Origin: Luteimonas panaciterrae
GTDB taxonomy: Bacteria; Pseudomonadota; Gammaproteobacteria; Xanthomonadales; Xanthomonadaceae
Direction of reading: 5' to 3'
Assembly (NCBI RefSeq): GCF_020511115.1
Contig: NZ_JAJAVH010000007.1
Location: forward strand, 372,001 to 436,000
Length of the DNA: 64,000 nt
Below the pieces are notes generated by a model that worked only from the letters and a program-made list of their open reading frames with translations, had not been told where the DNA came from and made no database searches. This document shows, one piece after another, positions 18,045 to 25,636 of this stretch; the stretch's first letter is position 1; every line of letters starts with the position of its first letter. The translations under genes and the position numbers were made by a program.

Positions 18045-18803
18045 ATGCAAAAGAACAACACAGGAATAAAAGCTTCATCCTTGGACAAGACACCAGCCAA
18101 GCCTTACACCCCCGAAGAAGGCGGACATCGCCGTATCCGTAGCTTCGTGCTGCGCCAAGGCCGCTTCACACCCGCGCAGCAGCGCGCCTTCGATCTGCTG
18201 TGGCCGCGCTTCGGGCTCGATTACCTAGGCGAGCCGCGCGACTACGACGCCGCCTTTGGCCGCCATGCCAAACGCGTGCTGGAAATCGGCTTCGGCAACG
18301 GCGAAGCCCTGCGCTATGCCGCATCGCGTGACCACGATCGCGATTACATCGGGATCGAGGTCCACGCGCCGGGCGTCGGCCGCCTGCTCAACGCGCTCGC
18401 CGAGGACGGCAGCGATCACGTCCGCGTCTATCACTACGACGCCGTCGAGGTGCTGTCGCACGAGATCGCCGACGGCAGCCTCGACGAGATCCGCATCTAC
18501 TTCCCCGATCCCTGGCACAAGAAGCGCCACAACAAGCGCCGCCTGGTGCAGCCGGAGTTCGCGCAGCTGCTGGTGCGCAAGCTCGCCCTCGACGGCCGCT
18601 TGCACCTGGCCACCGATTGGCAGGACTATGCGGAGCAGATGTGGGACGTGCTCGATGCCACCCGGGGGTTGCGCAATCGCGCCGGCGCGCGTGGCGCGGT
18701 GCCGCGTCCCGACTGGCGTCCGCAAACGCATTTCGAAACGCGCGGCCAGCGCCTCGGTCACGGGGTGTGGGATCTGCTCTACGACCGCGCCGAACGCGCT
18801 TGA
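18045..18803 (+). CDS. trmB: tRNA (guanine-N7-)-methyltransferase
   Basis: A 252-residue SAM-dependent methyltransferase that makes m7G46 in tRNA. The SAM-binding motif [21 protein letters not shown] and the family signature [15 protein letters not shown] are all present. The C-terminal [14 protein letters not shown] and [15 protein letters not shown] blocks match. The ATG at 18045 follows AGGAGG (18035-18040), although the 4-nt spacing is short; an upstream ATG at 17973 in frame is possible. The first ~40 residues are low-complexity and poorly conserved in this family. Confidence 0.93.
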   Translation: MQKNNTGIKASSLDKTPAKPYTPEEGGHRRIRSFVLRQGRFTPAQQRAFDLLWPRFGLDYLGEPRDYDAAFGRHAKRVLEIGFGNGEALRYAASRDHDRDYIGIEVHAPGVGRLLNALAEDGSDHVRVYHYDAVEVLSHEIADGSLDEIRIYFPDPWHKKRHNKRRLVQPEFAQLLVRKLALDGRLHLATDWQDYAEQMWDVLDATRGLRNRAGARGAVPRPDWRPQTHFETRGQRLGHGVWDLLYDRAERA

Positions 18804-18821
18804 TCGGCAGATAGACCGGAA

Positions 18822-20660
18822 ATGGACAGCACCCTCGCCCTGACCACCGACATGGAGATCGTGCTCGGTCTGGTCGGCCTGACGATGCTGCTGTTCCTGT
18901 TCGAACGCGTGCGCGCCGACCTCGTCGCGCTGGTGGTGCTGGTGCTGCTCGGCCTCACCGGACTGGTGGCGCCGGAAGACCTGTTCAACGGCTTCTCGAG
19001 TAACGCGGTCATCAGCGTCATCGCCACGATGATTCTCGGCACCGGCCTCGACCGCACCGGCGCGCTCAACCGCCTCGCCGCCTGGCTGCTGCGGCGCGCG
19101 CGCGGTGTCGAGCAGCGGCTGCTGCTGCTCACCTCCTTCATCGCCGGCCTCAACTCCTCGATGATGCAGAACCCCTCGGTGATGGCGTTGTACCTGCCCG
19201 TGGCCTCGCGCATCTCATCGCGCACGGGCGTGGCATTGTCACGGCTGCTGCTGCCGATCGCGGCCGCGATCGTAATGGGTGGCGCGCTGACAATGGTGGG
19301 TAACTCGCCGCTCATTCTGCTCAACGACCTGCTCGTCGCCGCCAACGCCAACTTGCCCTCCGGCGTCGCCACGCTCGAACCGCTGCACATGTTCGCGCCG
19401 GCGCCGATCGGCCTGGCGCTGCTGCTGGCCGGCCTAGCCTATTTCCACTTCTTCGGCGACAAGGAACTGCGCGGCGACATCGACAAGGGCGTGACGCCCG
19501 CGCGCACGCAGAGCTACTTCTCGCAGGCCTACGGCATCGAAGGCGACGTGTTCGAACTGACCGTCGGTGCCGACAGCCCGCTGGTGGGCATGTCGCTCGG
19601 CGAAGCCGAAGCCCTGCACGGCGCGCCGCTGCTGCTGGCGCTGAAGACCGGCAACGAATCACGCCTCGCGCCGCCGGGCGATGCGCGCATCTGGGTCGGC
19701 AGCGTGCTCGGCGCGATGGGCCCGCGACCGAAGGTGGCGGATTTCGCGCAGAACAACTTCCTGCGCCTGTCCGCGCGCCTGCGCGAATTCGGCGACCTGT
19801 TCAATCCCAGCCGCGCCGGCATCTCCGAAGCCGTGGTGCCGCCGACCTCGAGCTTCATCGGTAAGACGTCCGCGCAGCTGGAACTGCGCAAGAAGCACGG
19901 CATCAGCCTGCTCGCCATCAACCGCGACAAGGAAGTGCTGCGCGAGAACGTGCGCACCGTGCCGCTGCGCGCCGGCGACATGCTGGTGCTACACAGCATC
20001 TGGCAGGACCTCGCGCAGACCGCGGCCAGCCGCGACTTCGTCACCGTCACCGACTATCCGAAGGGCGAACAGCGCCCGCACAAGTTCAAGATCGCGATGA
20101 CGATCTTCGCGATCACCATGCTGATCGCATTGTCGTCGAGGATTCCGACCTCGATCGCGCTGATGGCGGGCGTAGCCGGCATGCTGATCACCGGCGTGCT
20201 GAAGATGGACGAGGCCTACGGCGCGATCAACTGGAAGACCGTGTTCCTGATGGCCTGCCTGATCCCGCTCGGCTGGGCGATGGATTCCAGCGGCGCCGCG
20301 GCCTGGATCGCCGGACACACCATCGAGCAGCTGCCCGCGGGCGTCCCGGTCTGGCTGCTGGAAATCGCCGTCGCGCTGCTGACGACAGCCTTCTCGCTGG
20401 TGATCAGCCACGTCGGCGCGACCATCGTGATGGTGCCGCTGGCGATCAACCTGGCGCTGGCGGCGGGCGGCAATCCGACCGGCTTCGCGCTGATCGTCGC
20501 GCTATCGGCGTCCAACAATTTCATGACCGCGTCGAATCCGGTGATCTCGATGATCACGGGGCCTGCCGATTACACGGCGAAGGAGATGTGGCGGATTGGG
20601 GGGCCGTTGTCGCTGATCTATACGTTGATCGTGGTGTTGATGGTCAATCTGTTGTTCTGA
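18822..20660 (+). CDS. SLC13/DASS-type permease with TrkA-C domains
   Basis: A 612-residue inner-membrane transporter. Helices at about residues 10-60, 65-85, 95-200 and 435-612 flank a cytosolic insert (about 215-425). The insert contains two RCK/TrkA-C-like domains (GADSPLVGMSLGEAE and PPTSSFIGKTSAQLEL, each ending with a LRAGDMLVLH-like strand). The repeated loops with SSMMQNPSVMALYLP and SASNNFMTASNPV fit the ion-transporter fold of the DASS family (sulfate, dicarboxylates). The substrate cannot be assigned. It is 18 bp downstream of trmB and may be cotranscribed with it. Confidence 0.88.
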   Translation: MDSTLALTTDMEIVLGLVGLTMLLFLFERVRADLVALVVLVLLGLTGLVAPEDLFNGFSSNAVISVIATMILGTGLDRTGALNRLAAWLLRRARGVEQRLLLLTSFIAGLNSSMMQNPSVMALYLPVASRISSRTGVALSRLLLPIAAAIVMGGALTMVGNSPLILLNDLLVAANANLPSGVATLEPLHMFAPAPIGLALLLAGLAYFHFFGDKELRGDIDKGVTPARTQSYFSQAYGIEGDVFELTVGADSPLVGMSLGEAEALHGAPLLLALKTGNESRLAPPGDARIWVGSVLGAMGPRPKVADFAQNNFLRLSARLREFGDLFNPSRAGISEAVVPPTSSFIGKTSAQLELRKKHGISLLAINRDKEVLRENVRTVPLRAGDMLVLHSIWQDLAQTAASRDFVTVTDYPKGEQRPHKFKIAMTIFAITMLIALSSRIPTSIALMAGVAGMLITGVLKMDEAYGAINWKTVFLMACLIPLGWAMDSSGAAAWIAGHTIEQLPAGVPVWLLEIAVALLTTAFSLVISHVGATIVMVPLAINLALAAGGNPTGFALIVALSASNNFMTASNPVISMITGPADYTAKEMWRIGGPLSLIYTLIVVLMVNLLF

Positions 20661-21437
20661 GCGCGTCCATCGTTCTGATGCGACGGGTTTCGCCTCTTTC
20701 CCGTCATCCCAGCGAAAGCTGGGATCCATTTGGCTTTTGCCTTTGCTGTTGCTGTTGAAAGATCAAAAGCGTTTCGTCCGCTGCGCGGCCGAGTTCATTT
20801 CTTTTGGTAAGCGTCACTGCACGCGCAGGAGCGCGTGCGAACGGCGAAGCCGGCCCCGAAGGGGTGAGCGGCATGGATGGCGCGAATCAAAGAAACGAAC
20901 CAAAGAAAAACGCTTTTCTCGACACAGCAATCCCAACGCGGGAAGTGCCCCAGGATTTTCCGACTCGCCATCCATGGCTCGGTCGGAAAACGGCGGGCAT
21001 CCATGCCCGCCGCCCTTCGGGTCTAGGCATATCTCGGCTCGCAAAGATTCTTAGCAGCCAGAGCAAGAGCTTTGCTCGGCTTTGCCTCGCCTTCCGCTTC
21101 TAAAGATGCTTGAACGCCCTCACCAGCCGGAGACCCGGTGGTGTCGAGGACCATTGGTCCGAGGGCACCGGGCTGTGCGCCGTTTTTCGACCGAGCCAGG
21201 ATGGCTAGTCGAAAAATCCTGATAGCAATTAAACCCTGGGATTGCTTCGTCGGGGAAAGCGTTTTTCGTTGGTTCGTTTCTTTGATTCTAGCCATCAATG
21301 CCGCTCACCCCTTCGGGGCCGGCTTCGCCGTTCGCACGCGCTCCTGCGCGTGCAGTGACGCTTATCAAAAGAAATGAACTCGGCCGCGTAGCGGACGAAA
21401 CGCTTTTGATTTTAAACCCCACCCCAACCAGCAAGCG
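20661..21437. other. 777-bp gene-free region dominated by a large inverted repeat
   Basis: Contains a REP-like hairpin (20702-20726), then a long imperfect inverted repeat (arms 20762-20995 and 21178-21410) around a 180-bp centre with nested hairpins. Several open frames of 70-100 codons exist on both strands. They mirror each other between the arms, have no Shine-Dalgarno or domain signature, and are best treated as non-coding. Confidence 0.7.
20762..21410. repeat. Large imperfect inverted repeat (about 0.65 kb)
   Basis: The left arm (20762-20995) matches the reverse complement of the right arm (21178-21410). The outer ~155 bp are nearly identical by eye, including TTTCGTCCGCT, CGGCCGAGTTCATTTC, GCACGCGCAGGAGCGCGTGC and CCCCGAAGGGGTGAGCGGCA. 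The inner parts diverge but keep ATGGCTCGGTCG and AAAACGGCG. In the centre CCCGGTG (21134-21140) pairs with CACCGGG (21166-21172) and encloses GGACCA/TGGTCC. Two copies of a dispersed repeat in head-to-head orientation are the simplest reading; no transposase is present. Confidence 0.8.
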
Positions 21438-21800
21438 CTAAACCTGCTCCAAAAACACCTGCCCATCCCTCACCCGCACAGCCACCGCACGCAAACTCTC
21501 CCCCCGACACGGCCCAGCCACGCAGTCGCCATTGACCAGCTCGAAGCTGGCACCATGCGCGGCGCAGACCAACAAGCCTTCCTTCGTTTTCAGAAACTGC
21601 CCCGGCGCCCAATCAAGCCGGCGCCCGGCATGCGGGCAGACGTTGAGCCAGGCGCGCACGTGGTCGCCATCGCGATGGAGGATCAGGGATTCGGCGTCGC
21701 CGTCGATCACCGCCTCGACCTCGGCGAAGCCGCCATCCTGCAGCTCCGGCAGGGCGATCAGCCGTCGCGAAGGCTCGGATGAGGGGGTTGCCGTTCCCAT
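21438..21800 (-). CDS. Rieske (2Fe-2S) ferredoxin-type protein
   Basis: A 120-residue cytosolic Rieske domain. The cluster ligands are in CPHAGRRL and, about 18 residues on, CAAHGASF, giving the C-x-H and C-x2-H pattern of small Rieske ferredoxins. No membrane anchor or oxygenase domain is attached. The ATG at 21800 is preceded by AAGAAG at reasonable distance; an in-frame ATG at 21827 would add nine residues. The longer frame to 22325 is antisense to the next gene. The electron-transfer partner is unknown. Confidence 0.88.
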   Translation of the reverse strand: MGTATPSSEPSRRLIALPELQDGGFAEVEAVIDGDAESLILHRDGDHVRAWLNVCPHAGRRLDWAPGQFLKTKEGLLVCAAHGASFELVNGDCVAGPCRGESLRAVAVRVRDGQVFLEQV

Positions 21801-21905
21801 TAACGAACTTCTTACATCTTCGTTCATGCCGCGCCCGATACTTGTCGTTTGAAGTTCGAACCACATCATTGTGTCACGTCGATGTCCGCACATTCGTTCC
21901 AGACC

Positions 21906-22187
21906 ATGCTCCGTAACGTGAAAACCCGCCTCACCCTTGGCCTTGCCGCACTTTTCGCACCGCGCAAGCCGCGCCACACGCTGCTGCGCGTCGCATTCGG
22001 CCTGCTCGGCGTGGCCCTGCTGCTGGTGCTGCTTGTGATCGGCGTGTTCGTCGGCGCGGCGATGTTGATCGGCGGACTGCTGCTGCGCCTGCTCGGCCAG
22101 CGCGGCAAACCCGTGGCGACGCGCAAGCGCGTGGTCGACGGCGAATATCGCGTCGTCCCGAAGACCAATCAGCCGCTGCTGCGCTGA
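21906..22187 (+). CDS. Small basic membrane protein, unknown function
   Basis: A 93-residue protein with a basic N-terminus (KTR and APRKPRH), one long or two closely spaced hydrophobic helices (about 28-64) and a positively charged cytosolic tail. No known domain was recognised. Its codon use is like the neighbouring genes and the gene lies 30 bp before the FAH-family gene on the same strand, so cotranscription is likely. An upstream in-frame ATG at 21882 is an alternative start; neither has a clear Shine-Dalgarno. Confidence 0.7.
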   Translation: MLRNVKTRLTLGLAALFAPRKPRHTLLRVAFGLLGVALLLVLLVIGVFVGAAMLIGGLLLRLLGQRGKPVATRKRVVDGEYRVVPKTNQPLLR

Positions 22188-22217
22188 AAACGCAACACCT
22201 CTCCCGCATCCGACCCA

Positions 22218-22931
22218 ATGACTGACGTCATCCCCGCGCCTGCGCTGACGCGCGTTCCGGTCCGTGGCGGCGCCACGTTTCCCGTGCGTCGCATCTATTG
22301 CGTCGGCCGCAATTTCGCCGATCACGCCAAGGAAATGGGCGCCGAAGCTCCGGCCGCGAAAAGCGATCGCGGATCACCGGTGTTCTTCTCGAAACCCACC
22401 GATGCGCTCGCGCTGGATGGCACGGCCGCCTATCCGCCCGGCACACAGAACCTGCACCACGAGATCGAGCTGGTGGTCGCGCTCGGCCACGACGCCCCCG
22501 CGGGCATGCTCGCCGTCGAGGACGCGCAGGCGCTCGTGTTCGGCTACGGCGTCGGTCTCGACCTGACCCGCCGCGATCTGCAAGCCGCGGCGAAAGCGAA
22601 CGGCCTGCCCTGGGATACGGCCAAGGGCTTCGACCAGTCCGCGCCGATGAGCGAGCTGGTGCCCGCCGCCCAGATCGGCGATCTGGCATCACGCACGCTG
22701 TCGCTGCATGTCAACGGCACGCTGCGCCAGCAATCGCGGCTCGATCAGATGATCTGGGACGTCCCGGACATCCTGCACGAGCTGTCCAAGCTCTATGCCT
22801 TGCGCGCCGGGGATCTGATCTTCATGGGAACGCCCGCAGGCGTGGCGGCGCTGGAGGCTGGCGATGTCTGCATCGGCCGCCTCGACGACCTCATCGAGCT
22901 GAACTGCCGCATCCTGCCGCCTGCCGTGTAA
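22218..22931 (+). CDS. Fumarylacetoacetate hydrolase family protein
   Basis: A 237-residue FAH-fold protein. The metal-binding E-x-E is visible in HHEIELVVALG, the Asp and conserved strand in VGLDLTRRDLQ, the active-site Lys region in KGFDQSAP, and the late signature GDLIFMGTPAGV. Size and motifs fit the YcgM-like group (acylpyruvase or oxaloacetate tautomerase/decarboxylase activities), not the larger tyrosine-pathway enzyme. The substrate is not assignable from the neighbours. Confidence 0.9.
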   Translation: MTDVIPAPALTRVPVRGGATFPVRRIYCVGRNFADHAKEMGAEAPAAKSDRGSPVFFSKPTDALALDGTAAYPPGTQNLHHEIELVVALGHDAPAGMLAVEDAQALVFGYGVGLDLTRRDLQAAAKANGLPWDTAKGFDQSAPMSELVPAAQIGDLASRTLSLHVNGTLRQQSRLDQMIWDVPDILHELSKLYALRAGDLIFMGTPAGVAALEAGDVCIGRLDDLIELNCRILPPAV

Positions 22932-22987
22932 GCGATCCCTCCGCTGTGTAAGCTATCGTCTCCACAGGCGATTGCGAGGGTGAAATC

Positions 22988-23395
22988 ATGGGCATGATCA
23001 GCGAGTTCAAGGAATTCATCGCGCGCGGCAACGTCGTCGACCTGGCGGTCGGCGTGGTGATCGGTGCTGCCTTCGGCAAGATCGTGACCTCGATGGTCGA
23101 TGGCGTGGTGATGCCGGTGATCGGCTACCTCAGCGGCGGCGTCAGCGTCACCGACTGGAAACAGGTGCTCAAACCGGCGCAACTCGATGCCGCCGGCAAG
23201 GAAATCGCGGCCGAGGTGGCGATCAAGTACGGCGTCTTCCTGCAGACCATCATCGATTTCATCCTGATCGCATTCGTGATCTTCCTCTTCCTCAAGGCCT
23301 ACAACCGCCTGCGCAAGCCCGCAGAAGCAGCGCCCGCGGCGACGCCGGAAGACATCGTGCTGCTGCGCGAGATTCGCGATTCGCTGAAGAAGTAA
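22988..23395 (+). CDS. mscL: Large-conductance mechanosensitive channel MscL
   Basis: A 135-residue channel of standard length. The amphipathic N-terminus (SEFKEFIARGNVVDLAVGVV), first helix with AAFGKIVTSMVDGVVMP, periplasmic loop, second helix (IIDFILIAFVIFLFL) and a C-terminal cytosolic bundle (EDIVLLREIRDSL) are all present. It opens on membrane tension to release solutes during osmotic downshock. A GAGG lies just upstream of the ATG. Confidence 0.96.
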   Translation: MGMISEFKEFIARGNVVDLAVGVVIGAAFGKIVTSMVDGVVMPVIGYLSGGVSVTDWKQVLKPAQLDAAGKEIAAEVAIKYGVFLQTIIDFILIAFVIFLFLKAYNRLRKPAEAAPAATPEDIVLLREIRDSLKK

Positions 23396-23454
23396 TTCGC
23401 GCCTGCGCTTTGCCGGGCAGCGAAGTCTCGGATCTCTTGCCTGACAGCGCGAAC

Positions 23455-23493
23455 GACACCGCCAGGATTCTCGATGCGGATCCTGGCGGTGTC
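23455..23493 (+). terminator. Strong hairpin downstream of mscL
   Basis: GACACCGCCAGGAT (23455-23468) pairs perfectly with ATCCTGGCGGTGTC (23480-23493), a 14-bp stem with an 11-nt loop. There is no T-run after it, so a Rho-assisted stop, an RNA-stability element or an operator are alternatives to intrinsic termination. Confidence 0.45.
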
Positions 23494-23542
23494 GACGTCC
23501 GGCACCTCATCATCCACAGCCTTAAAAACGGCGATAGGCAGC

Positions 23543-23613
23543 GACGAGAAACGCTCAACGCCGGCATGACTCACGACAAGTCGGAGCATCGCCGCCACTT
23601 GCTAAGCTCGTGG
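23543..23613 (+). promoter_or_regulatory. Duplicated promoter/leader module, copy 1
   Basis: About 71 bp ending with TTGCTAAGCTCG (extended -10 like TGCTAAGCT), 24 nt before the gamma-glutamylcyclotransferase-like start. The segment recurs with substantial identity at 24045-24117, where it ends 25 nt before the next gene's start. Shared blocks are GACGAG, AAACGCTCAA, CATGACT and TTGCTAAGCTCG. Confidence 0.45.
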
Positions 23614-23636
23614 CCTGGCAACAGTTAAAAAACACG

Positions 23637-23990
23637 ATGACTTCCCGACTTTTCGTTTACGGAACGCTCGCTCCGGGGCAACCCAACGAACACATCCTGT
23701 CGAACGTCCCAGGACAATGGCAACCGGCGACGGTGACCGGCACACTGTTCCAGGAAGGCTGGGGCGCGGCGATCGGTTATCCCGGCATCGTTCTGGACGA
23801 GCATGGCGGCCCGGTCGAGGGCTTTGTCTTCAGCTCGGATGTCCTGGCCGAGCATTGGACACGCCTCGACGAGTTCGAGGGCGAAGGCTACGAGCGCGTC
23901 ATGACCCGGGCGAAACTGGACGACGGCTCGATCGTGGACGCCTACATCTACAGCCTCAGCGAAAACGCCATCCCGACGAACGGCAGCTGA
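23637..23990 (+). CDS. Gamma-glutamylcyclotransferase (AIG2-like) family protein
   Basis: A 117-residue protein beginning with the family hallmark LFVYGTLAPGQPN. The acidic catalytic Glu position is likely in LDEFEGEGYERV, and the fold's central motif GAAIGYPGIV is present. Family members act on gamma-glutamyl amines or peptides, or are uncharacterised. The start at 23637 was preferred to 23610 because the conserved strand begins at residue 4. The promoter region upstream is shared with the following M28 peptidase gene by duplication. Confidence 0.87.
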   Translation: MTSRLFVYGTLAPGQPNEHILSNVPGQWQPATVTGTLFQEGWGAAIGYPGIVLDEHGGPVEGFVFSSDVLAEHWTRLDEFEGEGYERVMTRAKLDDGSIVDAYIYSLSENAIPTNGS

Positions 23991-24044
23991 CGCACATCGG
24001 TTTCGAAGCCGCTCCGCCACTCGATTCAATCCAAACGATAACCT

Positions 24045-24117
24045 GACGAGAGAAACGCTCAAGTCGCACATGACTTGCGACAGATAGCACCGGCGTCGCG
24101 GGTTGCTAAGCTCGCGG
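24045..24117 (+). promoter_or_regulatory. Duplicated promoter/leader module, copy 2
   Basis: Second copy of the 23543-23613 module, placed almost identically relative to the M28 peptidase start. The extended -10-like TTGCTAAGCT is conserved exactly; the middle part has diverged. Confidence 0.45.
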
Positions 24118-24141
24118 TTTCCTTTCGTCCGAGGACATCGC

Positions 24142-25575
24142 ATGCGCGCATCGCTCCGCCTCGCGCCGACGGCAATGCTGTTCGCCGTTTCGCTCCTGTC
24201 GTTCACCGGCGCATCGATGGCCGCATCGCGCGAGACGCGCATTCCCGACGCCGCCCTCAAGGCCGCATCCGAGTTGCGCGAACGCGCGCTCGCGAGCGAC
24301 CTCGGTTTCCGCATCACCGAATCGCTGACGACGGAAGTCGGCCCGCGCCTGGCCGGCAGCGAAGCGGATGCGCGCGCCGTGCAATGGGCGGAAGCGAAGT
24401 TCCGCGAGCTTGGATTCGACAAGGTATGGAAGGAACCGGTGACGTTTCCGAAATGGGAGCGTCGCAGCGAACATGGCGAAGTGCTCGGCACCGCCCGCCA
24501 ATCATTGGCGCTGACCGCGCTCGGCGGCAGCCCCGGCGGCACGGCCGAAGGCGAGATCGTCCGCTTCGCCGATCTCGCGGCGCTGGAAGCGGCGCCCGCG
24601 GGCTCGCTCGCCGGCAAGATCGCCTTCGTCGATTTCCGCATGCCGCGCGCGAAGGATGGCGCCGGCTACGGTCCCGGTGGCGGCATCCGCAGCCGTGGTC
24701 CGTCGGCGGCGATCCGCGCCGGCGCGATCGGTTATCTGATGCGCTCGGCCGGCACCGATTCGCATCGCAGTCCGCACACCGGTATCACCCGTTTCGATGA
24801 CGGTCTGACGCCTGTGCCTTCCGCTGCGCTGGCCGCGCCCGACGCCGACCAGCTCGCGCGGCTGCTGGAGCGTGGTTCCGTTCGCGTGCGCTTCGCGCTG
24901 GATTGCGGATGGGATGGCCAGGCCACGTCCTACAACGTGATCGGCGAGATGCGTGGCACCAGCAAGCCCGATGAAGTCGTGCTGATCGGCGGGCATCTGG
25001 ATTCCTGGGATCTCGGCACCGGGGCGATCGACGACGGCGCCGGCGTCGGATTGACCATGGCGGCCGCCAAGCTGATCGGCGACAGCAAGCAGCGTCCCGC
25101 GCGCACGATCCGCGTGGTCGCCTTCGCCAACGAGGAACAAGGGCTGTACGGCGGCAAGGCCTACGCGCAGGAACACGCAAAGGACGTCAAGAAGCATCAG
25201 CTCGCCGCCGAAAGCGACTTCGGCGCGGGTCGCATCTACGCCTACTCGAGCTCCGCGCCCGCGTACGCGCAAGCCGCGGACCAGCAGATCGCCGAAGCAC
25301 TGGCACCGCTCGGCATCGCGCACACGCCCGGCAAGGGCGGCCCGGGCCCGGACATCAGCCCGTTCGCGGCACAAGGCCTGGCCTGGGCGCGGCTGGCGCA
25401 GGACGGCACCGATTACTTCGACTACCACCACACGCCGGACGACACGCTCGACAAGATCGATCCGAAGGCGCTCGCGCAGAATGTCGCCGCGTATGCCGTA
25501 TTCGCGTATCTCGCCGCTTCGGCGGATGGGGATTTCGGCAGCGAAGCGAAGAAGGTAACGCCGCCGGAGGAATAA
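24142..25575 (+). CDS. M28 family metallopeptidase, exported
   Basis: A 477-residue zinc peptidase with a signal peptide (about 1-28, ending SMAAS). A PA-like domain (about 100-230) is inserted before the catalytic domain. The two-zinc ligands are visible: GGHLDSWDLG (His and the bridging-site region), DDGAGVGL (bridging Asp), ANEEQGLYG (catalytic Glu and ligand), AESDFGAG (Asp) and DYHHTPDDTLD (His). It is likely a periplasmic or secreted aminopeptidase or carboxypeptidase. GAGGA lies 7 nt upstream of the chosen ATG. A REP-like hairpin follows the stop. Confidence 0.93.
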   Translation: MRASLRLAPTAMLFAVSLLSFTGASMAASRETRIPDAALKAASELRERALASDLGFRITESLTTEVGPRLAGSEADARAVQWAEAKFRELGFDKVWKEPVTFPKWERRSEHGEVLGTARQSLALTALGGSPGGTAEGEIVRFADLAALEAAPAGSLAGKIAFVDFRMPRAKDGAGYGPGGGIRSRGPSAAIRAGAIGYLMRSAGTDSHRSPHTGITRFDDGLTPVPSAALAAPDADQLARLLERGSVRVRFALDCGWDGQATSYNVIGEMRGTSKPDEVVLIGGHLDSWDLGTGAIDDGAGVGLTMAAAKLIGDSKQRPARTIRVVAFANEEQGLYGGKAYAQEHAKDVKKHQLAAESDFGAGRIYAYSSSAPAYAQAADQQIAEALAPLGIAHTPGKGGPGPDISPFAAQGLAWARLAQDGTDYFDYHHTPDDTLDKIDPKALAQNVAAYAVFAYLAASADGDFGSEAKKVTPPEE

Positions 25576-25592
25576 ACACCTCCGAAGCTGCC

Positions 25593-25626
25593 GCGCGTCA
25601 TCCCCGGTTTCGCCGGGATGACGCGC
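25593..25626. terminator. REP-like hairpin between convergent genes
   Basis: GCGCGTCATCCC and GGGATGACGCGC form a 12-bp stem around CGGTTTCGCC between the stops of the M28 peptidase and the opposing membrane-protein gene. It may terminate both transcripts; it belongs to the TCATTCCC/TCATCCC REP-like group seen elsewhere here. Confidence 0.55.
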
Positions 25627-25636
25627 ATTTGTCTGG

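Noticed and set aside
16836..18050. Extension of the TonB receptor frame to 18050
   Set aside because: It is antisense to thiG over its whole length and lacks receptor motifs; a normal signal peptide begins at 16835.
20737..21377. Several 70-100-codon frames in the inverted-repeat region
   Set aside because: They mirror each other between the repeat arms, have no Shine-Dalgarno or recognisable domains, and are likely artefacts of the GC-rich repeat.
23410..23628. 72-codon frame between mscL and the cyclotransferase-like gene
   Set aside because: It spans a perfect hairpin and the promoter module, with no ribosome binding site.
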